Shown in pieces: positions 39,154 through 49,686 of a DNA stretch of 64,000 bases. The DNA is from Aurantiochytrium sp. KH105. Lineage: Eukaryota; Sar; Bigyra; Thraustochytrida; Thraustochytriidae. The stretch is from contig BGKB01000012.1 of NCBI GenBank assembly GCA_003116975.1, positions 1 through 64,000 of the forward strand, read 5' to 3'. The notes under the pieces are model-generated. The model saw nothing but the letters and a program-made list of their open reading frames with translations. It was not told where the DNA came from and did no database searches. Numbering within the stretch: the first letter of the stretch is position 1; each line of letters opens with the position of its first letter. The position numbers and the translations under genes were made by a program.

Positions 39154-40395
39154 ATGACGGATCACAATCACACGGCGGTGTATCAATTGCTTCACAACAG
39201 CAACATTGAAGAGCTTCACGGAACATTTAATGCCGGACTGCTGGTAGCGAGCGCATCCGTGTCAATCATGGGAGCATGGGGCGGTGTCAACATTATGGAG
39301 GCATTTCGCACGGAAAAGCGTAAATTTTCCCGGCAAGTTCTCTTGCTTACATTCGGCTTTGTGGTTGGAGGCGTCAGTATCTGGGCAATGCATTTTATTG
39401 GTATGAATGCTTTCGAGCTTCACTTTAGCGTTGGTAATGAAGAAGATAGAGAAAATGTCGTCCTTCCTGTTCACTACGATCCGGGTTTGACATTCATGAG
39501 CTTCATCTGTGCAGCCGTGCTCGTGTATGTGGGCGCCTACGTAGCCTCAACGGACGTGTTTTTTGGATCCTCGAGCGAAGAAGCCGTGTCTGCGTTGCAA
39601 TCGATGATCGAGCTCAAGAAACTCATGAAGGTGGGAAAGCGCATCAAGTTTTTAGCCCTTTTTAAGCGCCCTCAGCGACTGATTGCTGGTGGAGTCATCG
39701 CAGGCGCTGGCGTGGGTGTCATGCACTTTGAAGGAATGAGTGCTGTCGTACAGAAGGGCTTTGTCATCGAATGGGACCCTGCAATGATCGTTGTCTCGTG
39801 CCTCATTGCCGTCACTGTCGCCACAGCTGGCTTTTGGATCGTCTTTCGCCTGCTACAGTGGAAGCCAAACTCGGAGGTGATCCGATTTGGCAGCGCCATC
39901 GTCATTGCTGTCGCCGTGTGCTCGATGCATTATACGGGTATGACCGCCGCAAAGTACGTAGTTAACAAGGAAGACCCGGTCACATCCTTGCCTGGCGTAT
40001 CATCCGATGTTCTTCTGGTGGTAAGCTTGGCATGGTCTGTTTTTGCGGTTGTTGCAGCTCTTTCCGGGCTCGCTGTCTATGCACGTAAGAGTGTGGCATT
40101 CTACCGCGACGAGATCATGGATGACGTGCTGGAGATGATTGACGCGCAGCTGAAGAAGTCCCGAAACTACGAAGATCTCCAGCGCAACATCAACAAGAAT
40201 ATCATTCAAGTCCTCAAGGTCCGCACAACCAAGAGTGGCAAGTCAACTCACGCAGGAGGAGTCCGCAGCAGTACTGCAATTTCGGAAAGCGCCATCAAAA
40301 AGTCTCAAAAGGGAACCAAGGGTGGTGCTCGCGTTGTGCCGTCCACTACGCCAGAGACGGGGAGCGCAAGCGCGGGGACTACTACTGCTCCGTAG
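39154..40395 (+). CDS. Stand-alone MHYT-domain membrane sensor
   Basis: 413 residues from the ATG at 39154 (ACC ATG A context). The MHYT domain is a seven-span integral membrane module with three Met-His-x-x-Gly-Met motifs at the outer membrane face, proposed to bind copper and sense O2, CO or NO. All three are present: MHFIGM (79-84), MHFEGM (190-195) and MHYTGM (258-263). Hydrophobic segments lie around 29-48, 60-80, 113-133, 178-195, 210-231, 243-262 and 288-310. In bacteria the domain is fused to GGDEF/EAL or kinase modules; here only a predicted helical tail (KSRNYEDLQRNINKNIIQVL) and a Ser/Thr/Lys-rich end follow. A signalling partner would have to be separate. No introns. Confidence 0.9.
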   Translation: MTDHNHTAVYQLLHNSNIEELHGTFNAGLLVASASVSIMGAWGGVNIMEAFRTEKRKFSRQVLLLTFGFVVGGVSIWAMHFIGMNAFELHFSVGNEEDRENVVLPVHYDPGLTFMSFICAAVLVYVGAYVASTDVFFGSSSEEAVSALQSMIELKKLMKVGKRIKFLALFKRPQRLIAGGVIAGAGVGVMHFEGMSAVVQKGFVIEWDPAMIVVSCLIAVTVATAGFWIVFRLLQWKPNSEVIRFGSAIVIAVAVCSMHYTGMTAAKYVVNKEDPVTSLPGVSSDVLLVVSLAWSVFAVVAALSGLAVYARKSVAFYRDEIMDDVLEMIDAQLKKSRNYEDLQRNINKNIIQVLKVRTTKSGKSTHAGGVRSSTAISESAIKKSQKGTKGGARVVPSTTPETGSASAGTTTAP

Positions 40396-41087
40396 GCTGC
40401 CGCATCAAATTTGGGAATTGGAAATTTTACAATTACAAATGCAAGTTTTTTCACTGTTGATCCGCGTCACCTCAGCAGGCGGGGGAAAAGAGACTTTTTT
40501 GAAAGCGACCTGCGGCGGAGCATAAAATTTGGTCGACCTGGCTCTCTTTCTTGTTTGTGACAAAAAAAATGCAAAGGGGCGCTCAATGCGAGTAAAGAAG
40601 GCGAACGGGAAAGTTGACATGCGAGCAATCCTCTGATTCGAAGAAAGACTTTACAAATCAAAGAAAGAGTTTTTATGTAGCTCGAGAACCTCACTGTCAA
40701 TGATCGGGAACTAGGGTCAGAATGGACCCTTTGACGTTGTGAACAATCCGATCTGCTACCTAAGAAAGACAAGAGAAGAGGTTATGTATGACGTTGCTCC
40801 ATAGTTGGACAAACTTCGTTGGTTTGGCCGGTTTGTTGGCCTATCTGTTGGCCCATTCAGGACCAATGGTCAAAATCAATCCATCTGCTCAATCCTCCTA
40901 CGATGCATCTGGATGCATTTATCTGTCACGGTGTGAGAACGCGCATAAGTGTATACTATTCCTTCCATTCGTGAGTTGAGGAGGTGAGGCGAAGCAGAAA
41001 AAGACTGACTGCCTCTTGCTCCCGGCCTATGAGATCGCCGACACCGAGGGGAAAAAAAAAGAACGGCCTAATCAAAAACCAAACAGG
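40396..41087. other. Intergenic region upstream of TFIIIC subunit gene
   Basis: About 690 bp in tandem orientation. A small hairpin, AGGGTC/GACCCT, occurs at about 40713-40730. TTGGCC/TTGGTTTGGCC repeats are at 40821-40855. No ORF supported. Confidence 0.45.
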
Positions 41088-43115
41088 ATGAGCAACCCGA
41101 GCGAGGAGCAGCGCGACCGCGAGCCGGAGAAGCGTGGCGGCGAGGAGCTTAAAGCGGGCCATGTTGTAACGCAGAAGCGGGCTCGTGACCTTTTGGCCAT
41201 CGAGGTAGGTTTAAAGTGACACTCGCTCGCTCAGCTGTTTGCCTGGCTAGTTGGGCGGGCAACAAGTGCCCATGTCGCTGTTGGTGTGGTTGTTGTCGTT
41301 GTCGTTGTCGTTGGAGGAGGAGGAGGAGGGAAGAAGGAGGGCGGGCGGATGGGCACACGCGCGCTTTTGCACAAGTTCGCGAACGGTGGCTGACTTGCCA
41401 ATACTTTGCATGTTTTCCGAATTGAAACTTATTCACAGCTTCCGTTTCTTGTGCGCGAAACCAAAGATGCAGATGTAGAACACAAGGTGCTTGCACTTCT
41501 TGGCGGACAGCAGGCCTTGGACAAGGCTGTGTATTCCAGCGCGCAACAAGATGGAGAATCTTCTACATCTGCGCGCAGACTCACTCTTTGGACACAGCCA
41601 GAATGTCGCAAGTCGACAACAGCAATGGAATCAACCCCGTCATCACGACTAGGAATTGCAATCAAGATCCGTCGCAAGCGCAAAAGTCAAAAAGTAACCA
41701 AGGCTGAATTCGTTGGGTTTGCGGAGGACTGTCACGGGTTCACGAGTCTGTGCGACTTTGCCTATCGCCCAGGTGTACTCGACGGGGGATGGGATGCATC
41801 AAATCGAGGTCTCCTTACGACACTCGAGGAAGAGATCCCTGAGGCGATCCAGGGGGTGCGAAGATCACGAGTGCGAACCAGAACAGAGGCCCTGCAGGCG
41901 CGAAATGGCATGTACCTCCCCGTGCCCATCTTCGCAACCTCGCAGCCTCCACAAAGCCTAGACTTCTCTGACACCAAGATCCCTGGCGCTTTGGCTGCCT
42001 CGCTTGGGGGGGCTGATGCGACGACAGAAATCCCGTGTGTAGATATCGATGTTGCGAGCGTACCTGTGCCGCAGGAGATTGCGCCACCGGCGCTTTCCAA
42101 ATCGGAAGCGGAGGCCCGCTCTGCACAAGTTGCGCTAAGGGCGAAGTTACGCATTGCCATGAATCGTAAACCGGTCTGGACACGCCACGCACTCGTGACT
42201 CATTTGGGTTGCTCGCAGAGCCTCCTCGCGCGAACGGCGTGGACAGAAATCTACCAGAGCGCCAAAGGCGGGGCATTTGGTGGCCATGCTTTTCTCCGTC
42301 GAGGCTTCGACCCACGTCTGAGTCGCCACTTTGCGCAATACCAGCCGCTGCGTTTTCGAATTCCTAAATCACTGGTGACACGTTTGCAAACGCAGGCAAA
42401 GCGTCTTGGGCTACCAAACTTGGGTTGGCTTGGCCCAAACGCGAAAACGTACCCAACTGTGCTCGTTGGCGACGTGCGGGATGAAGAGTTCCAGCGTATG
42501 GCCCGCGCGCGGGTAACTTCCCACTACAAAGCCAGGCATGGTTGGTTTACAGAAGAATCCCGACAACTTCTCTCACGTCGCTTTGAGGTTGTTGTGGGCA
42601 ATCTCCTCGAAATGCTCGAGGCTATTCCATCTGACTATCCGCGGGGAAGCGGAGATGAGGTGGATGTGTTGTTGGGTTTGTCAGACAGTGGAGCTGTCTC
42701 CGACTCAGTATGGGCAGGGAGCGAGTTTGCGGGTGCGGACCACCGTGAGGCTTCACTCGCCAAGCCTACGCGACGACGTGGGTCTACCCAACCACGTGTT
42801 TCGCAGCCTGCTCCGCAGATCGACTTGCTCGGACAGGCGCCTCTTGTCCTTCATGAGCAGGGAGCCCCACCGCTACCTCCACCTGTGGAGGATGCTGTCA
42901 ACGCCCGTTTCAACATCGAGCACAGAGGAAGTCTTGATGGCGCAGCGCCACCGCGCATTGCTGGTCCGTCTGTTGCGCCGGGGCTGTCGTACACTATCCT
43001 TGGCGACGACGATGGCCAGGATGGCGTCGGAAACGGCGCGAAGGACGATGTGGCTCTGGGAGGCAACACTCTCGATTTAGATGAAGATGACGATGACGAC
43101 GACAGTGATTTCTAG
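41088..43115 (+). CDS. GTF3C5: RNA polymerase III transcription factor TFIIIC subunit 5 (tau95 homologue)
   Basis: Exons 41088-41204 and 41439-43115 give 597 residues; the intron (234 bp) has donor GTAGGT, acceptor TTCACAG and phase 0. TFIIIC binds A and B boxes of tRNA genes and recruits TFIIIB; this subunit, with its dimer partner, contacts the A-box side. The N-terminal part (VEHKVLALLGGQQALDKAV ... LGIAIKIRRKRK) fits the triple-barrel dimerisation domain. KPVWTRHALVTHLGCSQSL, then FDPRLSRHFAQYQPLRFRIP, matches the hallmark Pro-x-Trp-[ST]-Arg-x-Ala-Leu and Phe-Asp-Pro-Arg...Tyr-Gln-x-Leu-x-Phe-Arg-Ile segment of the DNA-binding domain. The last 15 residues are Asp-rich, also usual for the family. 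The intron carries a GTTGTC/GGAGGA microsatellite. Confidence 0.9.
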
Positions 43116-43669
43116 AGAGGCTTCGCAAGATCGCATCATGCGCGAACTTAGCAGGCCTCTTGATTGTGGTGTTTATTTTGGTTTTCGATTCCAGGGAAAG
43201 AGAATGGCGCCTGCTGCGACGGCGTCTCCGTTAAGAGCGACACAGACACTGACAATGCTTGCGGAAGGAATCAAAGGTCGTCGGAAGAAGATGCGTCCAC
43301 GAGCAAGTCAGAAAAACCCCTTGCGTTTTGAATTCTGTTGGGAAGCAGAATAATTGTGAGCCGAAAAGGGAGAACTCAAAATTTCTATTATTTTCCCAAC
43401 TTAGGTCCCACATTGCTTGCCTGCCTGCAAACTCGTCTTGGCAAGGAAAGCCAAGGAATAAAAACAGAAAGAAGAGATTGTTGTTTTTTTGCTTTTTTGT
43501 TTTTTCGCTTTTTGCTTTTTCAATCATGTTTTTTTTTTTCGTCATTTTTTTGTGTGTAGAGTAGGCCTCTGTGAAGGTAGGGGGGAGACTCGGCCTTGTG
43601 TATTTTTTGGGTTTCTTCTTCCTTGATCTTGGACTTCTACTTTTTCATCATCATCAAAAAAAGGACCTT
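43116..43669. other. Convergent T-rich intergenic region
   Basis: T runs at 43480-43560 fit 3' untranslated sequence of the plus-strand gene. TAGGCC at 43562 is another copy of that hexamer. No gene seen. Confidence 0.5.
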
Positions 43670-46600
43670 TCACTCTTGCTTCGGACGAGGAAAATCAGAC
43701 ATTTCACCACAGGAACCAAGCATAAATCCATCTTCGTCCTCGACAAAGTGAAGCAACGGCTCATCAGCTTCTTCTGGTGTAAACGTTGTGTCTACTTCAT
43801 GAACTGCACTCTCTTTGCGGAGTTGTGAGGCATACGTGTCGTTGTTGTTGTCGTCGCTCAGAGGATCCGACCCCTCCTCGAGTGTGCCTGCCGCATTGTC
43901 TTGCTCACCTTGATTCATGTCATCGTCAAAGACGAGAATGTGGTCGTCAAGCTCTTGCTCGTCCGCAATATAGAGATCTTGGAATTCTGCAGGGGTGTTG
44001 ATGGCAGTCCGAAGACCGCGCATCACGGGAATTGCGGGCGACGTTGAAGAGGACTTGTTGCTATTGACAGTGTCAAAAGCACCGTACATTCCACCATGGT
44101 CGCCAGCACTGGTGCTATTGTTGTTATTGTAGTTGTTGCTGTTGCTGTTATTGTTGCCACCGCCGCTGTTTATGCCGTGATTGTTGCTGGCGCTGCTTGC
44201 GTGGCTGCCGGAGATCTTGGATTTGGAGGCTTTGCTGTGGCTGCGACCATTGTTATTTCCAGTGCCTTTGCCCTGCTTGCTCGTTTTAGAATGAGGCCCA
44301 CTACTGCTGCTACGATCGAGTGTCTTGCTGCGGTCGCTTGCATTTGTGGGCGAAGGCGCAAAAGTTGGCATTGGCCCAGCACCCCGGACCTGGACCATTG
44401 TGCTGCTTGCGTGCTCAATAAAGAGCTTCGCGATGGACGAGAGTGCGGCGTCCTGATTGTACGTTGCAAACTGAAATTGCGGGGCTGTCCAAATGTGTGT
44501 AAGGGGCGCGGCGCTCGTGAAGATCTCGACATTGGATAACCACAAAAGGCGCTGACGCTCCGCTTGCCGGCCTTCTGAATCTACCGGGCCAGGAGAAGCC
44601 TGCGAAGCAAGAGCAGGATTTACGCCAGAATGCCGCTGCGCTCGCGGTGTGGGCAGGGCAGCTGGCTTGATAAAAGTGCGCCAGTGATCGCGACGGCAAA
44701 TGTCCCAGGTGCTCGCGGCCACTGCCTTGAGGTCAAGGTCTTTATGATCCTTTTCGCTTGGAGCTGGTATGAGCTTGTACTGCTGAAGCAGGCCTGTCCC
44801 GGAGAGCAGAAACAACGAGCTCCCATCGAAACTTGCGCATGCACAAGGAGGAAGAGGAAGCCCTGACTTCATCTCGTCGATACCAGCAAGGGGTTCGCGA
44901 GAGCGAGACAACGAGGTCTGTTCCGGGTCTGCAGTTTCGGTCTCAATCGATGACGCTGTCGCAGGCTGTGGCTCGCCGCTCGTCGCTTGCTCGTTCCCCA
45001 TGAGTGAACTGAGGGAGCTTACATTCTGGCGGATTCGAAGGAGAGCAGAAAGCTTCGGAGCAGGTTGAGGCCCCACGGCATTGGCCCCGGCCCCCATGGC
45101 TTCCGTGGAAGGGGCAAACACCGGCGAAATGGTGGTGGGGAAAGATGTCGACGATTGCGTCGATGAAAGAGATGAAGATAGAAAGGTGCTTGCAGAGCTT
45201 CCGAGGGAACTGGAAAGAGGCGAAGGCAAAAGAGAGGGCGGTGAACCGCTCGTGAGCGAGCTGGAAAAGGAAGCGAAACGCTCGCGGATTCGCCAGCCGT
45301 CGCGCGACTCGCTACTCGAAGAGCTGGTCCCCGCATGACGGTCGGCGCTACTGTTGCAAGAGGTCTTGGAGTGCGCATGCATCTTTACAGCAAGAGCCGC
45401 GGCAGCGTGATTGACCGTGCGATGGGTAAGTGTTGAAGGTGATCCTCCAGAAGGACAAATGGCATACATGTGCGTTGTTCCGCGCGCCGAGGTAATGGCA
45501 AGCCAACGCAGATTTTCGCTAAAGGAGACGTCCCGAATGACGGCATTCGTGATACCTCGCGACAGACGGTAGAGAAGACGGTGCGAAGGGGTACTACCTA
45601 CGCCCGCACGCTGTGGTAAAACTTTATGAACATTGATGGCCTGGCCATCGAGCGAGCACACGACGAGTAGCGAACCGGTTGGGTCGAAGCAGAGCTTGCC
45701 GGCTGGCCGGCTATGGGACTTGAAGGCCGAAATAATCGTGTTGGTCACGAGATCACGGACGATGACACCTGCTCGCGAATAACGCGCGACGGCGAGCTCC
45801 ATACGCACCTGTCTTGCTTCCCGTTCGCGGGCCTCGGTCTTTTTGTCCGCGTCAGAGGACCCCCCATTTCGCCTTTCGTCAATCTTGCGCAGGCCGAGAT
45901 CACCGAGGTAGTAAAGCCCGCTAGCGAGCTCCTTGGCCGCGCCTTTCACAGAGGACGACCAATTCGGACCAGACTCTCCGCTGTTGGTGCCTGCGGGTGA
46001 CCAAGGACCACTGGACTCTCCCAGACCCCCGCTTCGAGACGCTTGTGCTGCGGGTTTCGTCGCAGCTCCAGCTGAGTTTTGGGCTGCATGCGTTCCGGAC
46101 TTGCCAGCAGGAGCAGCGGTGACATCTTTGTCCACGTGCGTATCGTCTGGGAACGCAGCGTCCATTGGCCCAATGTAAGCAATCCAGCGGTGACCAAGCG
46201 CCAGACTGGTTTCGACGCCAGGAGGGGGGGCGGTGACGTCGATTATTACGTGCACTTCAAAGGTAGTGGTCTTAAATACGGCAATCTTCGCCTGCATGGC
46301 GACGGCGAAGAAGCGGTCGCTCGACTGCATGGCGACGACGCGGTCCTGCATGGGGAGTTTGTGTACAATTTTCTGCTTTCGCACTGAGAAGATGCGCACA
46401 ACGTCAGCGGCGGCACCAAGCTTGCGATCGCGATTCATCGTTGGGACGAGAGCGAGCAGGGGCAAGACGCTCTCAAACTTCGATGGGTGGCGTGGTTCTG
46501 CCAGACAGTGGCAGAGACGAACGCCGCCATGACGCAGCGAGGTGAGCTCGCGGGCGGGCTCGCCATCGCTGCCGAGGCGCCATACCTGAAAGCCGCTCTC

Positions 46601-47407
46601 GTATCCGAGAACGGCGACTCGCATTCCGCCAAGACGTTCAAGAGTAACGGTGAGAACGCGCTCGCGGCTTTGCGCATCGGTGCGGGCCGCCTCGCCACCG
46701 GCCGCATATGTTTTTACAAAGTCGGGTATGTACATGTTGACGTCGGCAGGTATGTTGGCTGACGAGAGAAATTGCTTGACAAAGCCGGTCGAGGAACCAA
46801 TAATGGGGTTCACCTCATGGGGTTGCGCCGCAGTTGCGGTCTCCTTGAGTCGGCGACCCCCTTTGACGGGTTGATTCGAGAGCTGGCGCGACTTTCGAGG
46901 GGCGCTGCCGGCGTTGGCAGTGCTTCGTTTGCTTGCGCTTGCGCTGCCGCTCGTTGTGGTGCTTGTCGCCGTCTTTTCTCGCGCGCGCGCTTCCTCGTTG
47001 TTGTTGTTCGCGCTGCGAGCTTTCCCCTTTTCCCAGCCACGTCGCTGTGCATCGTTTCCCACGTTGGCAGCGCGTGCGCCCGCGTCTTGCAGACCCTCAT
47101 CCTCGCCGTGATCGTGATGGTGGTCGAGTTCGACATCGCCGTCGTCATCGTCGTCGTCGCCGCCGCCGTCGTCGTCGTCTTCGCCGTCGTCGTCATTGTC
47201 CGCGTCGTCGATATCTGCGTCGGCGTCGGCCTCCGCGTCGTCGCAATCGTTGTAGCCGAGGCCGAGGAGGTTTCCTCGTCCGTCTTCGTCACGGGCGCCG
47301 CTTTCCTGCGCGCCGGCCCCGCCGCTCCCGCTCCCGCCGCCGAGCTCCTCGAGCGGCACCTCCGCGAAGGGGTCGCCGTCCTCGCCGTCCGCGGCGCCGC
47401 GCGCCAT
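43670..47407 (-). CDS. BCAS3: BCAS3-like WD40/PROPPIN-type protein
   Basis: 1245 residues from the ATG at 47407; an in-frame ATG at 47611 would add 68 Phe/Lys- and Arg-rich residues. BCAS3 and plant ATG18F/G/H-like proteins bind phosphoinositides on autophagosome membranes. Family features: VAVLGYESGFQVWRL near residue 265, VVRIFSVRKQKIVHKLPM, then the BCAS3 region near 560-670 with LCFDPTGSLLVVCSLDGQAI, NVHKVLP, LYRLSRGITNAVIRDVSFSE and WLAITSARGTTHMY. The first 200 residues are Asp/Gly-rich and disordered. Long Ser-rich and Asn/Gly-rich inserts lie between propeller parts. The family's Phe-Arg-Arg-Gly lipid site should be RLSRG here or lie elsewhere; I could not settle it. No introns. Confidence 0.82.
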   Translation of the reverse strand: MARGAADGEDGDPFAEVPLEELGGGSGSGGAGAQESGARDEDGRGNLLGLGYNDCDDAEADADADIDDADNDDDGEDDDDGGGDDDDDDGDVELDHHHDHGEDEGLQDAGARAANVGNDAQRRGWEKGKARSANNNNEEARAREKTATSTTTSGSASASKRSTANAGSAPRKSRQLSNQPVKGGRRLKETATAAQPHEVNPIIGSSTGFVKQFLSSANIPADVNMYIPDFVKTYAAGGEAARTDAQSRERVLTVTLERLGGMRVAVLGYESGFQVWRLGSDGEPARELTSLRHGGVRLCHCLAEPRHPSKFESVLPLLALVPTMNRDRKLGAAADVVRIFSVRKQKIVHKLPMQDRVVAMQSSDRFFAVAMQAKIAVFKTTTFEVHVIIDVTAPPPGVETSLALGHRWIAYIGPMDAAFPDDTHVDKDVTAAPAGKSGTHAAQNSAGAATKPAAQASRSGGLGESSGPWSPAGTNSGESGPNWSSSVKGAAKELASGLYYLGDLGLRKIDERRNGGSSDADKKTEAREREARQVRMELAVARYSRAGVIVRDLVTNTIISAFKSHSRPAGKLCFDPTGSLLVVCSLDGQAINVHKVLPQRAGVGSTPSHRLLYRLSRGITNAVIRDVSFSENLRWLAITSARGTTHMYAICPSGGSPSTLTHRTVNHAAAALAVKMHAHSKTSCNSSADRHAGTSSSSSESRDGWRIRERFASFSSSLTSGSPPSLLPSPLSSSLGSSASTFLSSSLSSTQSSTSFPTTISPVFAPSTEAMGAGANAVGPQPAPKLSALLRIRQNVSSLSSLMGNEQATSGEPQPATASSIETETADPEQTSLSRSREPLAGIDEMKSGLPLPPCACASFDGSSLFLLSGTGLLQQYKLIPAPSEKDHKDLDLKAVAASTWDICRRDHWRTFIKPAALPTPRAQRHSGVNPALASQASPGPVDSEGRQAERQRLLWLSNVEIFTSAAPLTHIWTAPQFQFATYNQDAALSSIAKLFIEHASSTMVQVRGAGPMPTFAPSPTNASDRSKTLDRSSSSGPHSKTSKQGKGTGNNNGRSHSKASKSKISGSHASSASNNHGINSGGGNNNSNSNNYNNNNSTSAGDHGGMYGAFDTVNSNKSSSTSPAIPVMRGLRTAINTPAEFQDLYIADEQELDDHILVFDDDMNQGEQDNAAGTLEEGSDPLSDDNNNDTYASQLRKESAVHEVDTTFTPEEADEPLLHFVEDEDGFMLGSCGEMSDFPRPKQE

Positions 47408-48315
47408 CGTCCTCGCCGCGCCTCGCCTCGTCGCCTCGCGCCGCGCGGTTCCGGCGCTGTCTGTCTCTCTGACTGCCTGTCTGAGAGAGTGAGATTTGAA
47501 TTTGAATTTGAATTTGAATTTGAATTTGCCTGCCTGCTCCGCTCTCGCTGCCAGTGCTCTTCCCGCCCCGCCCACTTGGACACTCGCCGCGGTAAATGCG
47601 CCAAACTCCATCGAAAGTGAAGAATTGAAATAATGATCTTCCCCTCTCCCCTCCCTCTCTGCTCCCGAGTTGGACCTTCTTTCGAGTTCTTTCAACGTTG
47701 TGAAAGAAAGAAAGAAAGAAAGGAAGAAAGAAGGAAGGAAAGAAAGAAGGAAAGAAAGAAGAAGGAAAAGGCCAAGCCTTTTGGCGGGCCCGCCACCGGG
47801 GAACGGGGGCAAAGGCAGCCTGAATAGGGGCCAGGAAAAGTCCTTGCGCGCTCCTGGGTCGTGACGAGAGAGGCACTGGGGCACGCGACCCCGCGCAAGA
47901 CCAGAGGCACGGCGAGATTCGACACGCTGCGGCTGCGATCCGTGCCGGCGTCGCGCCGCGTCGCGCCACGGCGGGCGGCGAGCGAGCTGCACGGCCGCGC
48001 GGAGAAAGATCAGGACGGGATTGTTTGTGGTCGCCACTGTTGCAGTCGCGCAGGGCCTGGCTGCAGAAGGAGCGGGTTTTCAAGAGACACGGAGGAGAGA
48101 GAGGAGGATGAAGGCGGTGCAGAGGGGCGAAGGGGGGGGGGGGAGAAGGGGGGGTGGTACGCAGATCTGGTCGCTTGAACCTTGACTGACAGTGACCGAT
48201 TGATGAGTGATCAAGTGGCAGAGAAAAGAGCGATTCCATGGAGAGAGAAGAAGTGGCTATTGATTGTGCAAGTCCTACAGTAGATTCACGAAAGTTTACA
48301 GCTAGGTAGTAGTAA
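47408..48315. other. Intergenic region between BCAS3-like and acid phosphatase genes
   Basis: Upstream of the BCAS3-like gene and downstream of the phosphatase stop. Contains an AATTTG hexanucleotide tract (47494-47528, about six units) and a GAAAGAAAG/GAAGG purine tract (47699-47772), also a GGGGGG run near 48125-48155. Repeats make several long meaningless ORFs. Confidence 0.6.
47494..47528. repeat. (AATTTG)n hexanucleotide repeat
   Basis: About six consecutive units. On the minus strand, in the frame of the BCAS3-like gene, it would code Phe-Lys repeats; because it sits upstream of a better ATG it is probably leader sequence. It is the main reason to doubt the earlier ATG at 47611. Confidence 0.9.
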
Positions 48316-49686
48316 TTAGGATGGCGAAACCTGGGTCTCGTGCAAAAGAACGCCACGAAAATCAATGTACTGGATAAGCAGTGCAGAGGTGTTGGCTGAA
48401 AAGGAAACAAAGCCGCCCTCCGTGGCCGCGTGAAACTTAAAGCCAGTGTCTCGAACCACAGTATCGGGGCGAACCTGCGAACCTGCCCCGGAAAGGACAA
48501 AAACAGACGAGGCGGTGTCGGGCGCGTGCTCTTCGAGGCCATGATCGTGGCCATTAAAGTAGACAGCTACCTTGTGCTTGTCAAGAACGGGACGCAACTT
48601 TTCACGAAGGGTGGTATGGTCCTCAAAGTAGTGCTCACTGGATGTGTATACCGGATGGTGGGCGACAACGATTTTCCATGTTGCCGTGGACTTTGTGAAA
48701 GTCTCGTCCACAAAGGCGATTTGTGACGCGAGATAGGCGTCGGCGCTGGTCCCATTCTCTTGCCAGAACTTCTTAACGTTTGCTTCGTTGTTGTACGCGG
48801 AGAGCGTGGGTGTAGTGTCAAGAAAGACAGCTTCGATGGAAACACGACCCGCTTGGAAGAGCTCTGCGTAGTATCGATCAGGCATGTGCCATTTTTCAAG
48901 AGTGTTGTGCATGTCGAGCTCAGCCTCCGCGGTACCATAGTGGTCGTGATTCCCAAGCACACTGTACCAGATGAGGTTCTCGAGACCGTCAACGTTGTAA
49001 ACGTTTTCCCAAGACGTTTGCACTTGTTCGTGCGTGGCGCTCGGGATGCCCAGGGGATAAAAGTTGTCGCCCGTGTTGAGGATGCCAAGAGGACGCGTAG
49101 CGGCTGCGGCGATGCCCATTTCCACGGCGACATCGCGCTGGCAACACATGCCGTCCCGCCCCCAATCTCCGATCACAAGAAAGTTGATGGTGTCCCCGTC
49201 GAGACGTCGCGCGAAGCGTTGCGTGCTTGAACTATGTTCCAAACAGAGAGACGTCTGCACGTAGCGAGGCTTGTCGTAGTCCTTGACTAGCTTTTGGTCG
49301 CACGTGGTCTCAAAGGCCCATTGTGTCACAGCCAGTGAGTCCTCCACGGACGCCGGGCTGTGTTGAACAATGATGCCGCCAAGGACGGCGCCCAAGGTCA
49401 AAAAGAGAAGGAATGGGCCGCAGTATCTACCCGCGAGCATGCAGCACGAGTGGCGTGCGCGTACGCGATTGTGGTGGTGGGGATGAGGGTGATGTTGCTC
49501 GAGCGAGCCGCGCATCTCCACGTGAACGGGTGCGGCCGCCATGCTTGTGCTCTCGAGGGCATCCTCTTCGTCATAGTATCTGTGCCCGTTGTGCGTCGCA
49601 GCGGCTCCGCCGGAGGCACGCGCTGCGCCGCCCGTGGCGCCGCCGGCGCCACCCTCCGCGCCGGACGCGCTGCTGTCAAAGAGCAT
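48316..49686 (-). CDS. ACP5: Purple (tartrate-resistant type) acid phosphatase, membrane-anchored
   Basis: 456 residues from the ATG at 49686. Purple acid phosphatases are Fe-Fe/Zn metallophosphoesterases. All five metal-binding blocks are present: GDWG (173-176), GDNFY (206-210), GNHDH (245-249), VAHHP (341-345) and GHDHG (379-383). The sequence resembles the small animal ACP5 form rather than the large plant form. The N-terminus is unusual: a His/Gly/Ala-rich cytosolic part of about 85 residues, then one membrane span (about 86-107, GPFLLFLTLGAVLGGIIVQH), so the catalytic domain is anchored as a type II protein facing the lumen or outside. Secreted ACP5 has a cleaved signal peptide instead. 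A role in phosphate scavenging or lysosomal-type digestion is inferred. Confidence 0.93.
   Translation of the reverse strand: MLFDSSASGAEGGAGGATGGAARASGGAAATHNGHRYYDEEDALESTSMAAAPVHVEMRGSLEQHHPHPHHHNRVRARHSCCMLAGRYCGPFLLFLTLGAVLGGIIVQHSPASVEDSLAVTQWAFETTCDQKLVKDYDKPRYVQTSLCLEHSSSTQRFARRLDGDTINFLVIGDWGRDGMCCQRDVAVEMGIAAAATRPLGILNTGDNFYPLGIPSATHEQVQTSWENVYNVDGLENLIWYSVLGNHDHYGTAEAELDMHNTLEKWHMPDRYYAELFQAGRVSIEAVFLDTTPTLSAYNNEANVKKFWQENGTSADAYLASQIAFVDETFTKSTATWKIVVAHHPVYTSSEHYFEDHTTLREKLRPVLDKHKVAVYFNGHDHGLEEHAPDTASSVFVLSGAGSQVRPDTVVRDTGFKFHAATEGGFVSFSANTSALLIQYIDFRGVLLHETQVSPS

Noticed and set aside
46810-47620. Ser/Thr- and Val/Ala-rich ORFs around the start of the BCAS3-like gene
   Set aside because: They arise from the Asp-rich GAC/GTC repeats read in other frames.
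48306-48334. GTGGCGAAA-CCTG similarity among 22330-22357, 48310-48333 and 54712-54726
   Set aside because: Short and imperfect; one copy includes the coding end of the phosphatase. Too weak to call a repeat family.
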